NCBI GenBank assembly: GCA_027083665.1
Contig: JALWNV010000078.1
Location: forward strand, 1-6,523
Length of the DNA stretch: 6,523 bases
Origin: Helicobacteraceae bacterium
GTDB lineage: Bacteria; Campylobacterota; Campylobacteria; Campylobacterales; Sulfurimonadaceae
Direction of reading: 5' to 3'
This document shows positions 1-6,201 of the stretch, piece after piece. The stretch's first letter is position 1, and each line of letters begins with the position of its first letter. The notes beneath the pieces are model-generated. The model was given only the letters and a program-made list of their open reading frames with translations, did not search any database and was not told the DNA's origin. Both the position numbers and the translations under genes were made by a program.

Positions 1-607
1 CCTTGGAGGTGAGCAGACGCAGGTCGCGGTTGAGCAGGGTGAATCTGTCATCGTCGATCTTCGCAAAGCTGCGGGCGAGGTTGCCGTCGGCAAGGTGTTC
101 GGCCAGCTCCTCGGCGAACGCCATGAGCCCCTTGGCTTCCTTGTCCGCCTTGGCCTGCTTTTTGAGCCGCTCGATCTTGTTCTGCAGCGCTTCGACGTCG
201 GCGAGGATCAGTTCGGTCTCGATGATCTCGACATCTCGCAGCGGGTCGATGCTGCCTTCGGTATGGACGACATTTTCGTCTTCGAAACAGCGGACGATCT
301 GCAAGATCACCTCCGTTTCACGGATATTGGAAAGGAATTTGTTGCCAAGCCCTTCACCTTTGCTTGCCCCTTTGACAAGGCCGGCGATATCGACGAAATC
401 GAGGGTGGAGTGCTGGATGCGCTCGGGGTTGACGATTTTGGCCAGTTCGTCCAGACGCGGGTCCGGGACGGGCACAACGGCCTTGTTGGGTTCGATGGTG
501 CAAAAGGGGTAGTTCGCCGCTTCGGCGTTCTGTGCTTTGGTAAGAGCGTTAAAAGTGGTTGATTTACCGACGTTCGGCAGTCCGACGAGTCCGATGGCTA
601 ATCCCAT
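1..607 (-). CDS. ychF: YchF/OLA1-family redox-regulated ATPase, N-terminal 202 codons (3' end beyond window)
   Basis: OBG-family P-loop NTPase that binds ribosomes and in this subfamily prefers ATP over GTP (family knowledge). The first residues read [19 protein letters not shown], with the G1 loop GLPNVGKS at residues 9–16, including the P-loop Asn typical of OBG-type NTPases. The family signature [10 protein letters not shown] follows, and G3 is D73-I-A-G76. Leu77 sits where Ras has its catalytic Gln, as expected of a HAS-type NTPase; the KGEGLGN motif is at 83–89. A charged helical stretch after about residue 130 fits the start of the alpha-helical insertion. Usual length is about 363 residues, so the NxxE specificity motif and the TGS domain lie off the window. 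The start ATG (607–605) is preceded by AGGAAA at 613–618. The gene is separated from the upstream exonuclease by 131 bp and probably has its own promoter. The truncation is only the window edge. Confidence 0.97.
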   Translation of the reverse strand, partial: MGLAIGLVGLPNVGKSTTFNALTKAQNAEAANYPFCTIEPNKAVVPVPDPRLDELAKIVNPERIQHSTLDFVDIAGLVKGASKGEGLGNKFLSNIRETEVILQIVRCFEDENVVHTEGSIDPLRDVEIIETELILADVEALQNKIERLKKQAKADKEAKGLMAFAEELAEHLADGNLARSFAKIDDDRFTLLNRDLRLLTSK

Positions 608-612
608 AATGG

Positions 613-618
613 TTTCCT
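613..618 (-). promoter_or_regulatory. Ribosome binding site of ychF
   Basis: On the minus strand AGGAAA lies five bases upstream of the ATG at 607–605. It supports that codon as the start, which also gives the standard YchF N-terminus directly ahead of the P-loop. Confidence 0.7.
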
Positions 619-635
619 GATAAATGAAGTTTGCA

Positions 636-641
636 ATTGTA
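636..641 (-). promoter_or_regulatory. Candidate -10 element of ychF promoter (TACAAT)
   Basis: TACAAT on the minus strand matches the sigma70 -10 consensus at five of six positions and would start transcription near 629, leaving a leader of about 22 bases before the ychF ATG. There is no recognisable -35 hexamer at 17 bp: that stretch is C-rich and falls in the paired repeats at 651–669. Epsilonproteobacterial sigma70 promoters often lack a -35 box (known for Campylobacter and Helicobacter). A prediction from sequence only. Confidence 0.4.
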
Positions 642-650
642 CCCAGAGAC

Positions 651-669
651 GGGTTAGGGGAGGGTTAGG
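651..669. repeat. Two direct repeats of GGGTTAGG, 11-bp period, upstream of ychF
   Basis: GGGTTAGG occurs at 651–658 and again at 662–669, separated by GGA, so the repeat period is 11 bp, close to one helical turn. On the coding strand these read CCTAACCC twice and cover the region where the ychF -35 element would be. This could be a tandem binding site for a regulator that replaces or blocks a -35 box. It could also be chance in a short G-rich stretch. Confidence 0.45.
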
Positions 670-679
670 AAACGGCAGA

Positions 680-739
680 GGTAAAACCGTATTTTTTACC
701 GAACCTCCCCCGGTCGGCGTATGGAAAAAGCTTTTTTCC
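680..739 (-). terminator. Two weak hairpins after the exonuclease stop; possible terminator region
   Basis: Reading down from the exonuclease stop (741–739), the RNA can form a 6-bp A/U-rich stem at 723–739 (GGAAAA pairing with TTTTCC, overlapping the stop codon). A 7-bp stem at 680–700 (GGTAAAA pairing with TTTTACC around a 7-base loop) follows. Neither has the GC-rich stem and downstream U-run of a standard intrinsic terminator. They may slow or end exonuclease transcription before ychF, but the call is weak. Confidence 0.25.
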
Positions 740-1530
740 TACAGCTTCAAAAGCGCCGCATCTTCTTTCTCTTTTCGGGCTTTGTTCCAGAAATACGGCT
801 TTTGTCTGAGCCAGTACCCGAGCGTATGCTCGAGGTCGATCCAGTCGTCGGTCATATTGGCGTACATCCAGACCAGATCGAGCGGGTCGCTGTTGAAGAC
901 CGATTTGAAGCTTTTACCTTTGTGTCTGCCGAACGAAATCTTTTCGAGCAGCATCGGTTCGGCGGTCATGGTGACCAGTCTGCCGATATCGCCGTCGACA
1001 CGGTCGAGCAGCAGTGTAAAGAGAACATAGTGCCACAGCGCATCGCTGAGGGCGTCATGCGCGTCGATATCCTGCAATCCGATCTTTTTCGCAAGCGCCC
1101 GGGCTTTCGCCGTCAGCGCATACCGGGTGATGAGATCTTCGAGTTTGTAGCTGTCGGTATCCTTGAGCAGAAGTCTGGCGCATTTGTCGGTGTCGATCTT
1201 CTGCATTCGTATTTCCAGTTCTTCGTGCGCGAGCATGGTCAGGTCGAGTGTATTCCCGTGGGAGATAAAGTAGTTTTCGGGAAGGTTTCCCTTCTCCAGT
1301 TCCGCAAACGCATCGGTCTCGAACGGCCAGTATTTGTCCTCGAGCATGGCATTGGTGATACGGTGCACGGCCGTAACGGTATCGTTCATTTCGATATCGG
1401 TATAGCAGAAGTCGTTGAATGTTTCGACGGATTCGCCGTCGATTTTCAAAAAAGCCAGTTGAATCAGCCGGTCGTTTTTCAGATCGACTCCTGTCGATTC
1501 CACATCGACACTGTAAAGTATTCCGGACAT
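739..1530 (-). CDS. ExoX-like DEDDh 3'-5' exonuclease (DnaQ superfamily)
   Basis: Predicted metal-dependent exonuclease that removes nucleotides from DNA 3' ends, probably cytosolic and used in repair or proofreading-type processing. All five DEDDh residues are visible: D9 and E11 in SVDVESTG, D96 in HGNTLDL, H158 and D163 in AHDALSDA. The segment TAVHRITNAML near 53–63 resembles the AIHRITEAM of E. coli ExoX. The C-terminal part, from about residue 197 (ISFGRHKGKSFKSV, then DPLDLVWMYANM), matches the small FGKxxGK module at the end of ExoX, so the architecture is ExoX rather than DNA polymerase III epsilon. At 263 residues it is longer than the about 220 of E. coli ExoX, with a charged C-terminal tail. 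The ATG at 1530–1528 has a good GGAAGGA site. It follows htpG by 86 bp on the same strand without a convincing promoter, so co-transcription with htpG is likely. The physiological substrate cannot be told from sequence. Confidence 0.9.
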   Translation of the reverse strand: MSGILYSVDVESTGVDLKNDRLIQLAFLKIDGESVETFNDFCYTDIEMNDTVTAVHRITNAMLEDKYWPFETDAFAELEKGNLPENYFISHGNTLDLTMLAHEELEIRMQKIDTDKCARLLLKDTDSYKLEDLITRYALTAKARALAKKIGLQDIDAHDALSDALWHYVLFTLLLDRVDGDIGRLVTMTAEPMLLEKISFGRHKGKSFKSVFNSDPLDLVWMYANMTDDWIDLEHTLGYWLRQKPYFWNKARKEKEDAALLKL

Positions 1531-1536
1531 GGGGAT

Positions 1537-1543
1537 TCCTTCC
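1537..1543 (-). promoter_or_regulatory. Ribosome binding site of the exonuclease gene
   Basis: GGAAGGA on the minus strand lies six bases before the ATG at 1530–1528. It fixes that start; the first beta-strand with D9 and E11 begins immediately after. Confidence 0.65.
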
Positions 1544-1574
1544 GTCTTGGCGGTGTTGTATCCGCGGCGATCGG

Positions 1575-1590
1575 TTTCGTGGACACGAAA
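1575..1590. repeat. Perfect 7-2-7 inverted repeat in the htpG–exonuclease gap
   Basis: TTTCGTG and CACGAAA flank a central GA. The element lies 26 bases below the htpG stop and 45 bases above the exonuclease start. The two-base centre makes a stable RNA hairpin unlikely and no U-run follows, so it looks more like a protein-binding palindrome than a terminator. A chance palindrome of this size in one 86-bp gap is possible. Confidence 0.5.
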
Positions 1591-1616
1591 AGCGTGCCGC
1601 CGACGGAGCGGTGGTT

Positions 1617-3509
1617 TTAGAGCGCTTTCTCCATGACGCGGTTGAGGCGCATCAGGAATTCCGGCATGTCGTCGAGTTCCATACCTTCGTAGAGCTTGGC
1701 CTCATCAAGCAGAACGAATGCCGCGTCGTTGATCAGATTCTGGTCGCCCGAGTCCTTGAGCTTCTTGAGAATTTCGTGCTCGGGATTGACCTGCAGGATC
1801 GGCGTGATCGGCGGAACCTCTCCCGCCTGCCCCATCTGCTGCATCATCTGCGCCATCATATAGTTCGGATCGTCTTTGTCGATCTTCAGGCGTACCGGGG
1901 ATTCACGCAGTTCGGTCGTGACTTCCACCGCTTTGACGCGATCGCCGAGCGCTTCTTTGAGCTCGGTCAGCAGCCCCTTGTACTCTTTTGAAAGCTCTTC
2001 TTCTTTTTTCTTCTCTTCCTCGCTGTCTTCGAGTTTGGCGTCGGTGACGTTGACAAATTTGTACTCTTTGTACTCCGTCACCATCGGGAAGACGATGGTG
2101 TCGATCTCTTCATTGAGGATCAGTACGTCGATGCCCTTGGCCTTGAACTTTTCGAGTTGCGGTGAATTTTTGAGCATCTGCAGGCTCATCTTGCCGGTGA
2201 TGTAGTAGATCTCTTTTTTCTCCTCGTCGACATTTTTGAGGAAGGTTTCCAGATCGACCGGTTCTTCGCTGTTGAGCGTATGGAACTTCAGCAGTTCGAG
2301 AATCTTTTCACGGTTGGCGAAGTCGCTGTAGAGGCCTTCTTTGATGACATTGCCGAACTCTTTGTAGAACGTTTCGTATTTGTCCGGGTCGTTTTTCTTC
2401 ATCTTTGCCAGTTCCGAAAGGACCTTTTTGACCGAAGCGTTTCTGATCTTCGCCATGACGGGGTTGCTTTGCAGGATCTCGCGGCTGACATTGAGCGGCA
2501 GGTCGGCACTGTCGATGATCCCGCGCAGGAAACGCAGCCACGTCGGCATCAGTTCCTTGTCGTCGTCGGTGATGAAGACCCGGTTGATATAGAGTTTGAT
2601 CCCGGGCTGGTAATCGACACGGTACAGGTCCATCGGCGCTTTCGACGGGATGTAGAACAGTGTGGTGTACTCGATCGCCCCTTCGGCCTTGTGATGGATC
2701 CATGCCAGCGGCTCGGAAGAGTCGTGCGCGATGGAACTGTAGAACTCCTTGTAGTCCTCGTCGCTGATTTCGGATTTGGGCAGGGTCCACAGTGCGGAGG
2801 CCTTGTTGATCTGTTCGATCTTCTTTTCGGTACGTTCCGGCTCGATTTCGTTGCCGTCGTCGTCCTTTTTGGCCGGGATGAACTCCTCTTTTTCCATGAA
2901 GATCGGGAACGGGATATGGTTGGAGTATTTTTTCACGATATTCTCGATACGCCACGGATCGAGGAACTCGTTCTCCTCGTCTTTGATGTGCAGCGTGATT
3001 TCGGTACCGTGGCCCTCTTTTTCCGCTTTTTCGATCTCGAATTCGCCGTCACCGGCCGAAACCCACTTATATGCCTGATCTTCCCCGGCCTTTTTTGTCA
3101 GGACTTCGATGTTGTCAGCGACCATGAATGCCGAATAGAAACCGACACCGAATTGCCCGATAAGCTGACTGTCTTTCTTGGCGTCGCCCGAAAGGTTTTC
3201 AAGGAAAGCTTTCGTTCCGGACTTCGCGATGGTACCGAGATTGGCGACAAGGTCCTCGTCGTTCATCCCGATTCCCGTATCGCTGACGGTCAGGGTTTTG
3301 GCATCTTTGTCGATGCGGATATCGATACGCGGATCGAATTCGATCCCCTTGAAAGCCTCGTCGGTCAGATGCAGCATGTTGAGCTTGTCCAGTGCATCGG
3401 AGGCGTTGGAGATGAGCTCGCGAAGAAAAATTTCTTTGTTCGAATAAAGTGAGTGGATCATCAGCTGCAGCAGCTGATTGACTTCGGTCTGAAATTGATG
3501 TTTTGCCAT
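1617..3509 (-). CDS. htpG: Molecular chaperone HtpG (bacterial Hsp90)
   Basis: ATP-dependent dimeric chaperone of the cytosol that remodels late folding intermediates together with the DnaK system (family knowledge). The N-terminal GHKL ATPase domain (about 1–205) shows FLRELISNASDALDKL with E31 and N35, D77-T-G-I-G in the nucleotide pocket, the lid segment TIAKSGTKAF, GQFGVGFYSAF at 118–128 and GHGTEITL at 166–173. A charged linker (about 206–236) leads to the middle domain with W241 and the PLNVSREILQ loop, where R343 is the ATP-contacting arginine. The C-terminal dimerisation domain follows a very acidic/lysine-rich stretch (about residues 490–515). Length 630 residues, normal for HtpG; it has no MEEVD tail, as expected in bacteria. 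The ATG at 3509–3507 has AAGGAG nine bases upstream. It sits 108 bp after truA with its own sigma70-like promoter and an adjacent long palindrome, and the ExoX-like gene follows it. Confidence 0.99.
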   Translation of the reverse strand: MAKHQFQTEVNQLLQLMIHSLYSNKEIFLRELISNASDALDKLNMLHLTDEAFKGIEFDPRIDIRIDKDAKTLTVSDTGIGMNDEDLVANLGTIAKSGTKAFLENLSGDAKKDSQLIGQFGVGFYSAFMVADNIEVLTKKAGEDQAYKWVSAGDGEFEIEKAEKEGHGTEITLHIKDEENEFLDPWRIENIVKKYSNHIPFPIFMEKEEFIPAKKDDDGNEIEPERTEKKIEQINKASALWTLPKSEISDEDYKEFYSSIAHDSSEPLAWIHHKAEGAIEYTTLFYIPSKAPMDLYRVDYQPGIKLYINRVFITDDDKELMPTWLRFLRGIIDSADLPLNVSREILQSNPVMAKIRNASVKKVLSELAKMKKNDPDKYETFYKEFGNVIKEGLYSDFANREKILELLKFHTLNSEEPVDLETFLKNVDEEKKEIYYITGKMSLQMLKNSPQLEKFKAKGIDVLILNEEIDTIVFPMVTEYKEYKFVNVTDAKLEDSEEEKKKEEELSKEYKGLLTELKEALGDRVKAVEVTTELRESPVRLKIDKDDPNYMMAQMMQQMGQAGEVPPITPILQVNPEHEILKKLKDSGDQNLINDAAFVLLDEAKLYEGMELDDMPEFLMRLNRVMEKAL

Positions 3510-3518
3510 GGTGTAAAA

Positions 3519-3524
3519 CTCCTT
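3519..3524 (-). promoter_or_regulatory. Ribosome binding site of htpG
   Basis: AAGGAG on the minus strand, nine bases before the ATG at 3509–3507: a near-ideal Shine-Dalgarno sequence that settles the start and fits a highly expressed chaperone. Confidence 0.8.
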
Positions 3525-3538
3525 GTTTTTTAGAGGGT

Positions 3539-3567
3539 ATTTTAGCGAAAAAAGTTAATGTAATCAA
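3539..3567 (-). promoter_or_regulatory. Sigma70-type promoter of htpG
   Basis: On the minus strand TTGATT (3567–3562) is followed by a 17-bp spacer (3561–3545, containing a run of six T) and TAAAAT (3544–3539). This matches the vegetative consensus at four of six and five of six positions with optimal spacing. Transcription would begin near 3532, about 22 bases before the ATG. There is no sigma32-like element, in line with the absence of RpoH from Campylobacterota (known). Control probably comes from the palindrome just upstream, at 3579–3605. Confidence 0.7.
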
Positions 3568-3578
3568 GTAATATCATC

Positions 3579-3605
3579 TAACTTTAGTCAAAATGACTAA
3601 AGTTA
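3579..3605. promoter_or_regulatory. 27-bp perfect palindrome upstream of the htpG promoter; candidate operator
   Basis: Two 12-base arms, TAACTTTAGTCA (3579–3590) and TGACTAAAGTTA (3594–3605), are perfect inverted repeats around AAA. The element ends 11 bp upstream of the htpG -35 box, and its centre lies about 60 bp upstream of the predicted start point, a usual place for an activator; a repressor bound there is also possible. It is neither CIRCE (TTAGCACTC-N9-GAGTGCTAA) nor the HspR site HAIR (CTTGAGT-N7-ACTCAAG). As RNA it could form a hairpin after truA, but no U-run follows on either strand, so a standard terminator is less likely. The binding protein is not recognisable. Confidence 0.65.
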
Positions 3606-3607
3606 TG

Positions 3608-3617
3608 CCGCGAGCGG
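3608..3617. repeat. Short GC-rich palindrome directly after the truA stop
   Basis: CCGC and GCGG flank two bases, starting immediately after the truA TGA (3620–3618). It lies next to the long palindrome at 3579–3605. With a two-base centre and no U-run it is at most part of a weak transcript end for the uppS-to-truA operon. Confidence 0.3.
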
Positions 3618-4349
3618 TCAATAGATGATTTTCGAAAGGTAAAGCCCGGATGCGGGGGCGAGGTCCGTCGTATGGCGTACTTTGCGTTCGAGCTGTTCGC
3701 GAAGCTGGTGCAGCCGCATGTCTCCGTAGGCGGTTTTCAAGGCCGCATCGGTCATCATCCGGATTTGCGAGCGCAGGTAGCCGTTGGCTTCGAAATAGAG
3801 AACGATATAGTTCTTGTGCCGGTAGGCTCGGGCTTTGTAGACAGTCCGGACATAGTGTTTGACGTCCGAACCGCTTTTTTTGAAAAATTCGAAATTGTGT
3901 TCGCCTTCGAACAGACGCAAGGCGGTATTGAGTTTATCGAGGTCGGGAGGTTCGCAGAAGGTGACAAGATCGGCTTCGAAAGGGTTGGGGGGATTCGGCG
4001 AAAGAATATAGCGGTAGACACGGCGTCTGGCGCTGTATCGTGCATGAAAGTCCGGGTCGGCCCGTTCGATACGGCGGATGCGTATGGAGAGCGGCAGCTG
4101 ATGTTCGAGCGCACGCCGCAGGCGTACCAGGTTATCCCAGTGCGGGGGCAGGTCGAGATGCAGCACCTGACGGAATGCATGGACACCGCTGTCGGTTCTG
4201 CCCGAAGCGACGGGCGTGTCGGCGATATGAAGCCGCCGCAGGGCGTTCGTGAGGGTCCCCATCACCGTATTGTCGGTATGGGACTGGTTTTGAAGTCCCA
4301 GAAAACGGCTGCCGTTGTAGCTGATGGTCAATTTAATGCGAGAGGACAT
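3618..4349 (-). CDS. truA: tRNA pseudouridine(38-40) synthase TruA
   Basis: Isomerises uridines 38–40 in the anticodon arm of many tRNAs to pseudouridine in the cytosol. The N-terminal ISYNGSRFLGLQNQ at 9–22 is the usual TruA opening. The active-site loop GRTDSGVHAFRQV contains catalytic Asp53. The RRRVYRYIL stretch near 108–116 carries the conserved tyrosine region, GYLRSQIRMM is the epsilonproteobacterial form of the later RNA-facing motif, and the protein ends with the typical APASGLYLSKIIY. At 243 residues it is compact and complete. The ATG at 4349–4347 lies six bases after the permease stop. No strong Shine-Dalgarno is close by (AAGG is about 12 bases upstream), so translation is probably coupled to that gene. 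It is the last member of the uppS-pilD-lpt-truA run. Confidence 0.97.
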   Translation of the reverse strand: MSSRIKLTISYNGSRFLGLQNQSHTDNTVMGTLTNALRRLHIADTPVASGRTDSGVHAFRQVLHLDLPPHWDNLVRLRRALEHQLPLSIRIRRIERADPDFHARYSARRRVYRYILSPNPPNPFEADLVTFCEPPDLDKLNTALRLFEGEHNFEFFKKSGSDVKHYVRTVYKARAYRHKNYIVLYFEANGYLRSQIRMMTDAALKTAYGDMRLHQLREQLERKVRHTTDLAPASGLYLSKIIY

Positions 4350-4355
4350 GGCGGC

Positions 4356-5375
4356 TTAGAACCTTGCGACAATTTTGCGCCGATAGATGCCGTAGGTCGC
4401 CGCAATCCATCCCAGGAGCACAACCGGAATCGTATAAAACCCAAGCACACCCTGCAGTGCGGCCGTCGCCGTATAGTACACGAGCATCGAGACGAACAGC
4501 CACAGATAGATATAGCCTTTTTGATGACGGACATGGGCGATACCCATGGATAGCACCGCGAACAGGCTGACAACGGGAAAGAGACTCAGCAGGGTATCGG
4601 TAATGAACATTTTGATTTTGCTTTCGCGGCGGTCGGGATCGAACCAGAATTCCACAGGGGTACGATAGGCGCGCAGGTCCGTTTTCATGACGTTGTTAAT
4701 CTTCATCGTCTCGAAAGTCATCTGGGTCAGCTTCTCTTTGGAGTAGCTGTAGCCCCGTCCGCGGGTGAGTTTGAGCTGAAGGACCCCCTTGTCGTTGAGG
4801 ACTTCGGCTTTTTCGGCCTGAACCAGGATTTCCTCCTTTTCCTCTTTGTGAAAAAGCGCCACGTCGCCGTAGGTACGGTCCTTGTTCGCCTTTCCGATGT
4901 ACAGCAGCCAGTCGCCGAAATTGTGGCCGAATTCCGATGCTTCGAGGTTGAACTTCGCTTCGCTTTGCTTATAGCGGACGAAATTGGTTGAGAGGACTGT
5001 CGTATGCGGGAACATGATGAAAAAATCAAACGCCAGCAGCAGCGAAAGCAGCAGTGCGGGTTTGAGCAATGTCTTGAGCAAAAACGAGGGACGGATACCC
5101 AGGGCGAAAATAACGACCATCTCGTTGTCGCTTGAAAGCCGAAACAGCGAGAGCGCCGCGGCGATGAAAAAGGTGACGGGCAGCGTATAGAAAAGAATCT
5201 CGGGCAGGATGAAGAGGTAAAGTTTGAACATCTCCCACAGGCTCAACTGGATAACGGCGGTGTAACTGGCCAGTTTGATCAGGAAGATGACCGACGCGAT
5301 GGAGAACAGCGGCAGAAATATCGAAAAAAACAGCAGCGAGAAAGTGCTGATGATATAGCGCCGGAGTCTATGCAT
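4356..5375 (-). CDS. LptF/LptG (YjgP/YjgQ) family permease
   Basis: Predicted inner-membrane subunit of the LptB2FG transporter, which extracts lipopolysaccharide from the inner membrane and passes it to the Lpt bridge. I read 339 residues with the family layout. Three N-terminal membrane segments lie near 10–35, 52–78 and 97–121. A periplasmic, mostly beta domain follows at about 125–250, and three more membrane segments lie near 258–281, 286–308 and 312–330, before a short basic tail. The cytoplasmic loop SSDNEMVVIFALGI at 81–94 is the coupling-helix region characteristic of the family. I chose the ATG at 5375–5373 (MHRLRRYII): an in-frame start 23 codons upstream would prepend a polar, non-conserved segment inside pilD. 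The chosen start overlaps the pilD stop by eight bases, with GGAAAC as a plausible ribosome site. Whether it is LptF or LptG cannot be decided, so no symbol is given; the partner is not in the window. Confidence 0.9.
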   Translation of the reverse strand: MHRLRRYIISTFSLLFFSIFLPLFSIASVIFLIKLASYTAVIQLSLWEMFKLYLFILPEILFYTLPVTFFIAAALSLFRLSSDNEMVVIFALGIRPSFLLKTLLKPALLLSLLLAFDFFIMFPHTTVLSTNFVRYKQSEAKFNLEASEFGHNFGDWLLYIGKANKDRTYGDVALFHKEEKEEILVQAEKAEVLNDKGVLQLKLTRGRGYSYSKEKLTQMTFETMKINNVMKTDLRAYRTPVEFWFDPDRRESKIKMFITDTLLSLFPVVSLFAVLSMGIAHVRHQKGYIYLWLFVSMLVYYTATAALQGVLGFYTIPVVLLGWIAATYGIYRRKIVARF

Positions 5376-6201
5376 ACAGCGTCGTTTCCAGCCAGCGGTA
5401 GATCGGGGTATCGAAAAGCCAGACGATCCATGTCGCCATGGCAAGGAACGGAATAAACGGCACCTGAGCGCCGCCGGGGAGGTTGCGCATCATTATCATC
5501 GCCGGCAGGGACAGTACGGCGGAGAGGAAGACCGCAACGAGTCCGAGTTTGACTCCCAGCAGCGCCCCCATGGTCGCCGCAATCATAATATCGCCTTCGC
5601 CCATCGCCTCGATGACGGTCGGAATAACGTTGTAGTTTTTGACCCATGAGGCTTTTTTGAGGTTGGGACTCATGCGTTTGATTTTGAGGTAGAGATAGTA
5701 GGAGATATAAAAACGCAGCAGGGCGAATCCTCCGGCGAAGAACAGGGCGTTTTTCAGGTTTTCAGCGAACATCTGGGGTGAAGCGACACTGACAACGGCG
5801 AGGGTGAGCGCGAGCAGGTTGAGACTGTCGGGGACCATTTTGTAGTAAAAGTCGATCACCGAGAGTGCAAGCAGTACCAGAAATACGGCGGCGATACCGG
5901 CGCCGGCATAGGAAAGACCCAGCTTCAGCCAGACGGCGGTGACGATGAACGCACCGAGGAGTTCGATCAGCGGATACTGCGCGCTGATGGGCGCACCGCA
6001 AAACGCGCAACGTCCGCGCAGAAACAGCCATGACACAAGAGGAATGTTGTGCCAGGGCTTGAGGTCGGCACCGCAGTGCGGGCAGTGAGAGGCGGGAAAG
6101 ACGACACTTTCGCCGCGGGGGATACGGTAGATGACGACATTGAGAAAGGAGCCGACGAGGGCCCCGAAAACAAAAACCGTCGACAGGGTGAACCAGAACA
6201 T
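5368..6201 (-). CDS. pilD: Type IV prepilin peptidase / N-methyltransferase (A24 family)
   Basis: Inner-membrane aspartic protease that cleaves the leader of type IV prepilins or type II secretion pseudopilins and methylates the new N-terminus. The N-terminal domain has GSFLNVVIYRIPRGESV at 17–33 and two CxxC pairs (C40/C43 in SHCPHC, C65/C68 in GRCAFC), the metal-binding module of bifunctional enzymes. The first catalytic Asp is D117 in VIDFYYKMVPD and the second is D204 in GEGDIMIAATMGALLG. The Lys normally following (GxGDxK) is Met here. Several hydrophobic helices span 83–262, and VPFIPFLAMATW near 247–258 is the usual C-terminal signature. The 277-residue length is typical. The ATG at 6201–6199 shares one base with the uppS stop (TAATG) and has GGAGG six bases upstream; longer in-frame starts would run into uppS and add no conserved sequence. 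No pilin genes are visible, so the substrates lie elsewhere. Confidence 0.94.
   Translation of the reverse strand: MFWFTLSTVFVFGALVGSFLNVVIYRIPRGESVVFPASHCPHCGADLKPWHNIPLVSWLFLRGRCAFCGAPISAQYPLIELLGAFIVTAVWLKLGLSYAGAGIAAVFLVLLALSVIDFYYKMVPDSLNLLALTLAVVSVASPQMFAENLKNALFFAGGFALLRFYISYYLYLKIKRMSPNLKKASWVKNYNVIPTVIEAMGEGDIMIAATMGALLGVKLGLVAVFLSAVLSLPAMIMMRNLPGGAQVPFIPFLAMATWIVWLFDTPIYRWLETTLYA

Noticed and set aside
1..607. ychF as a broken gene
   Set aside because: The frame is open to the window edge with intact motifs. The missing C-terminal part lies outside the window.
651..669. Telomere-like TTAGGG repeats
   Set aside because: Only two copies, in a bacterial promoter region; the resemblance is accidental.
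721..1620. A 299-codon open frame on the plus strand, opposite the exonuclease
   Set aside because: The minus-strand frame has all five DEDDh residues, a good ribosome site and ExoX-like sequence. The plus-strand product resembles nothing and has no clear ribosome site.
2280..3452. A 390-codon open frame on the plus strand, opposite htpG
   Set aside because: htpG on the minus strand is unmistakable. The antisense frame gives a low-complexity, Val/Phe/Asp-rich translation with no known motif and arises from codon bias in a GC-rich gene.
3579..3605. The long palindrome as a standard intrinsic terminator of truA
   Set aside because: The stem is AT-rich and no U-run follows on either strand. 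Its place beside the htpG -35 box fits an operator better, though a role in ending transcripts is not excluded.
3672..4553. A 293-codon open frame on the plus strand, opposite truA and the permease end
   Set aside because: It spans two recognisable minus-strand genes and their junction, with no domain features of its own.
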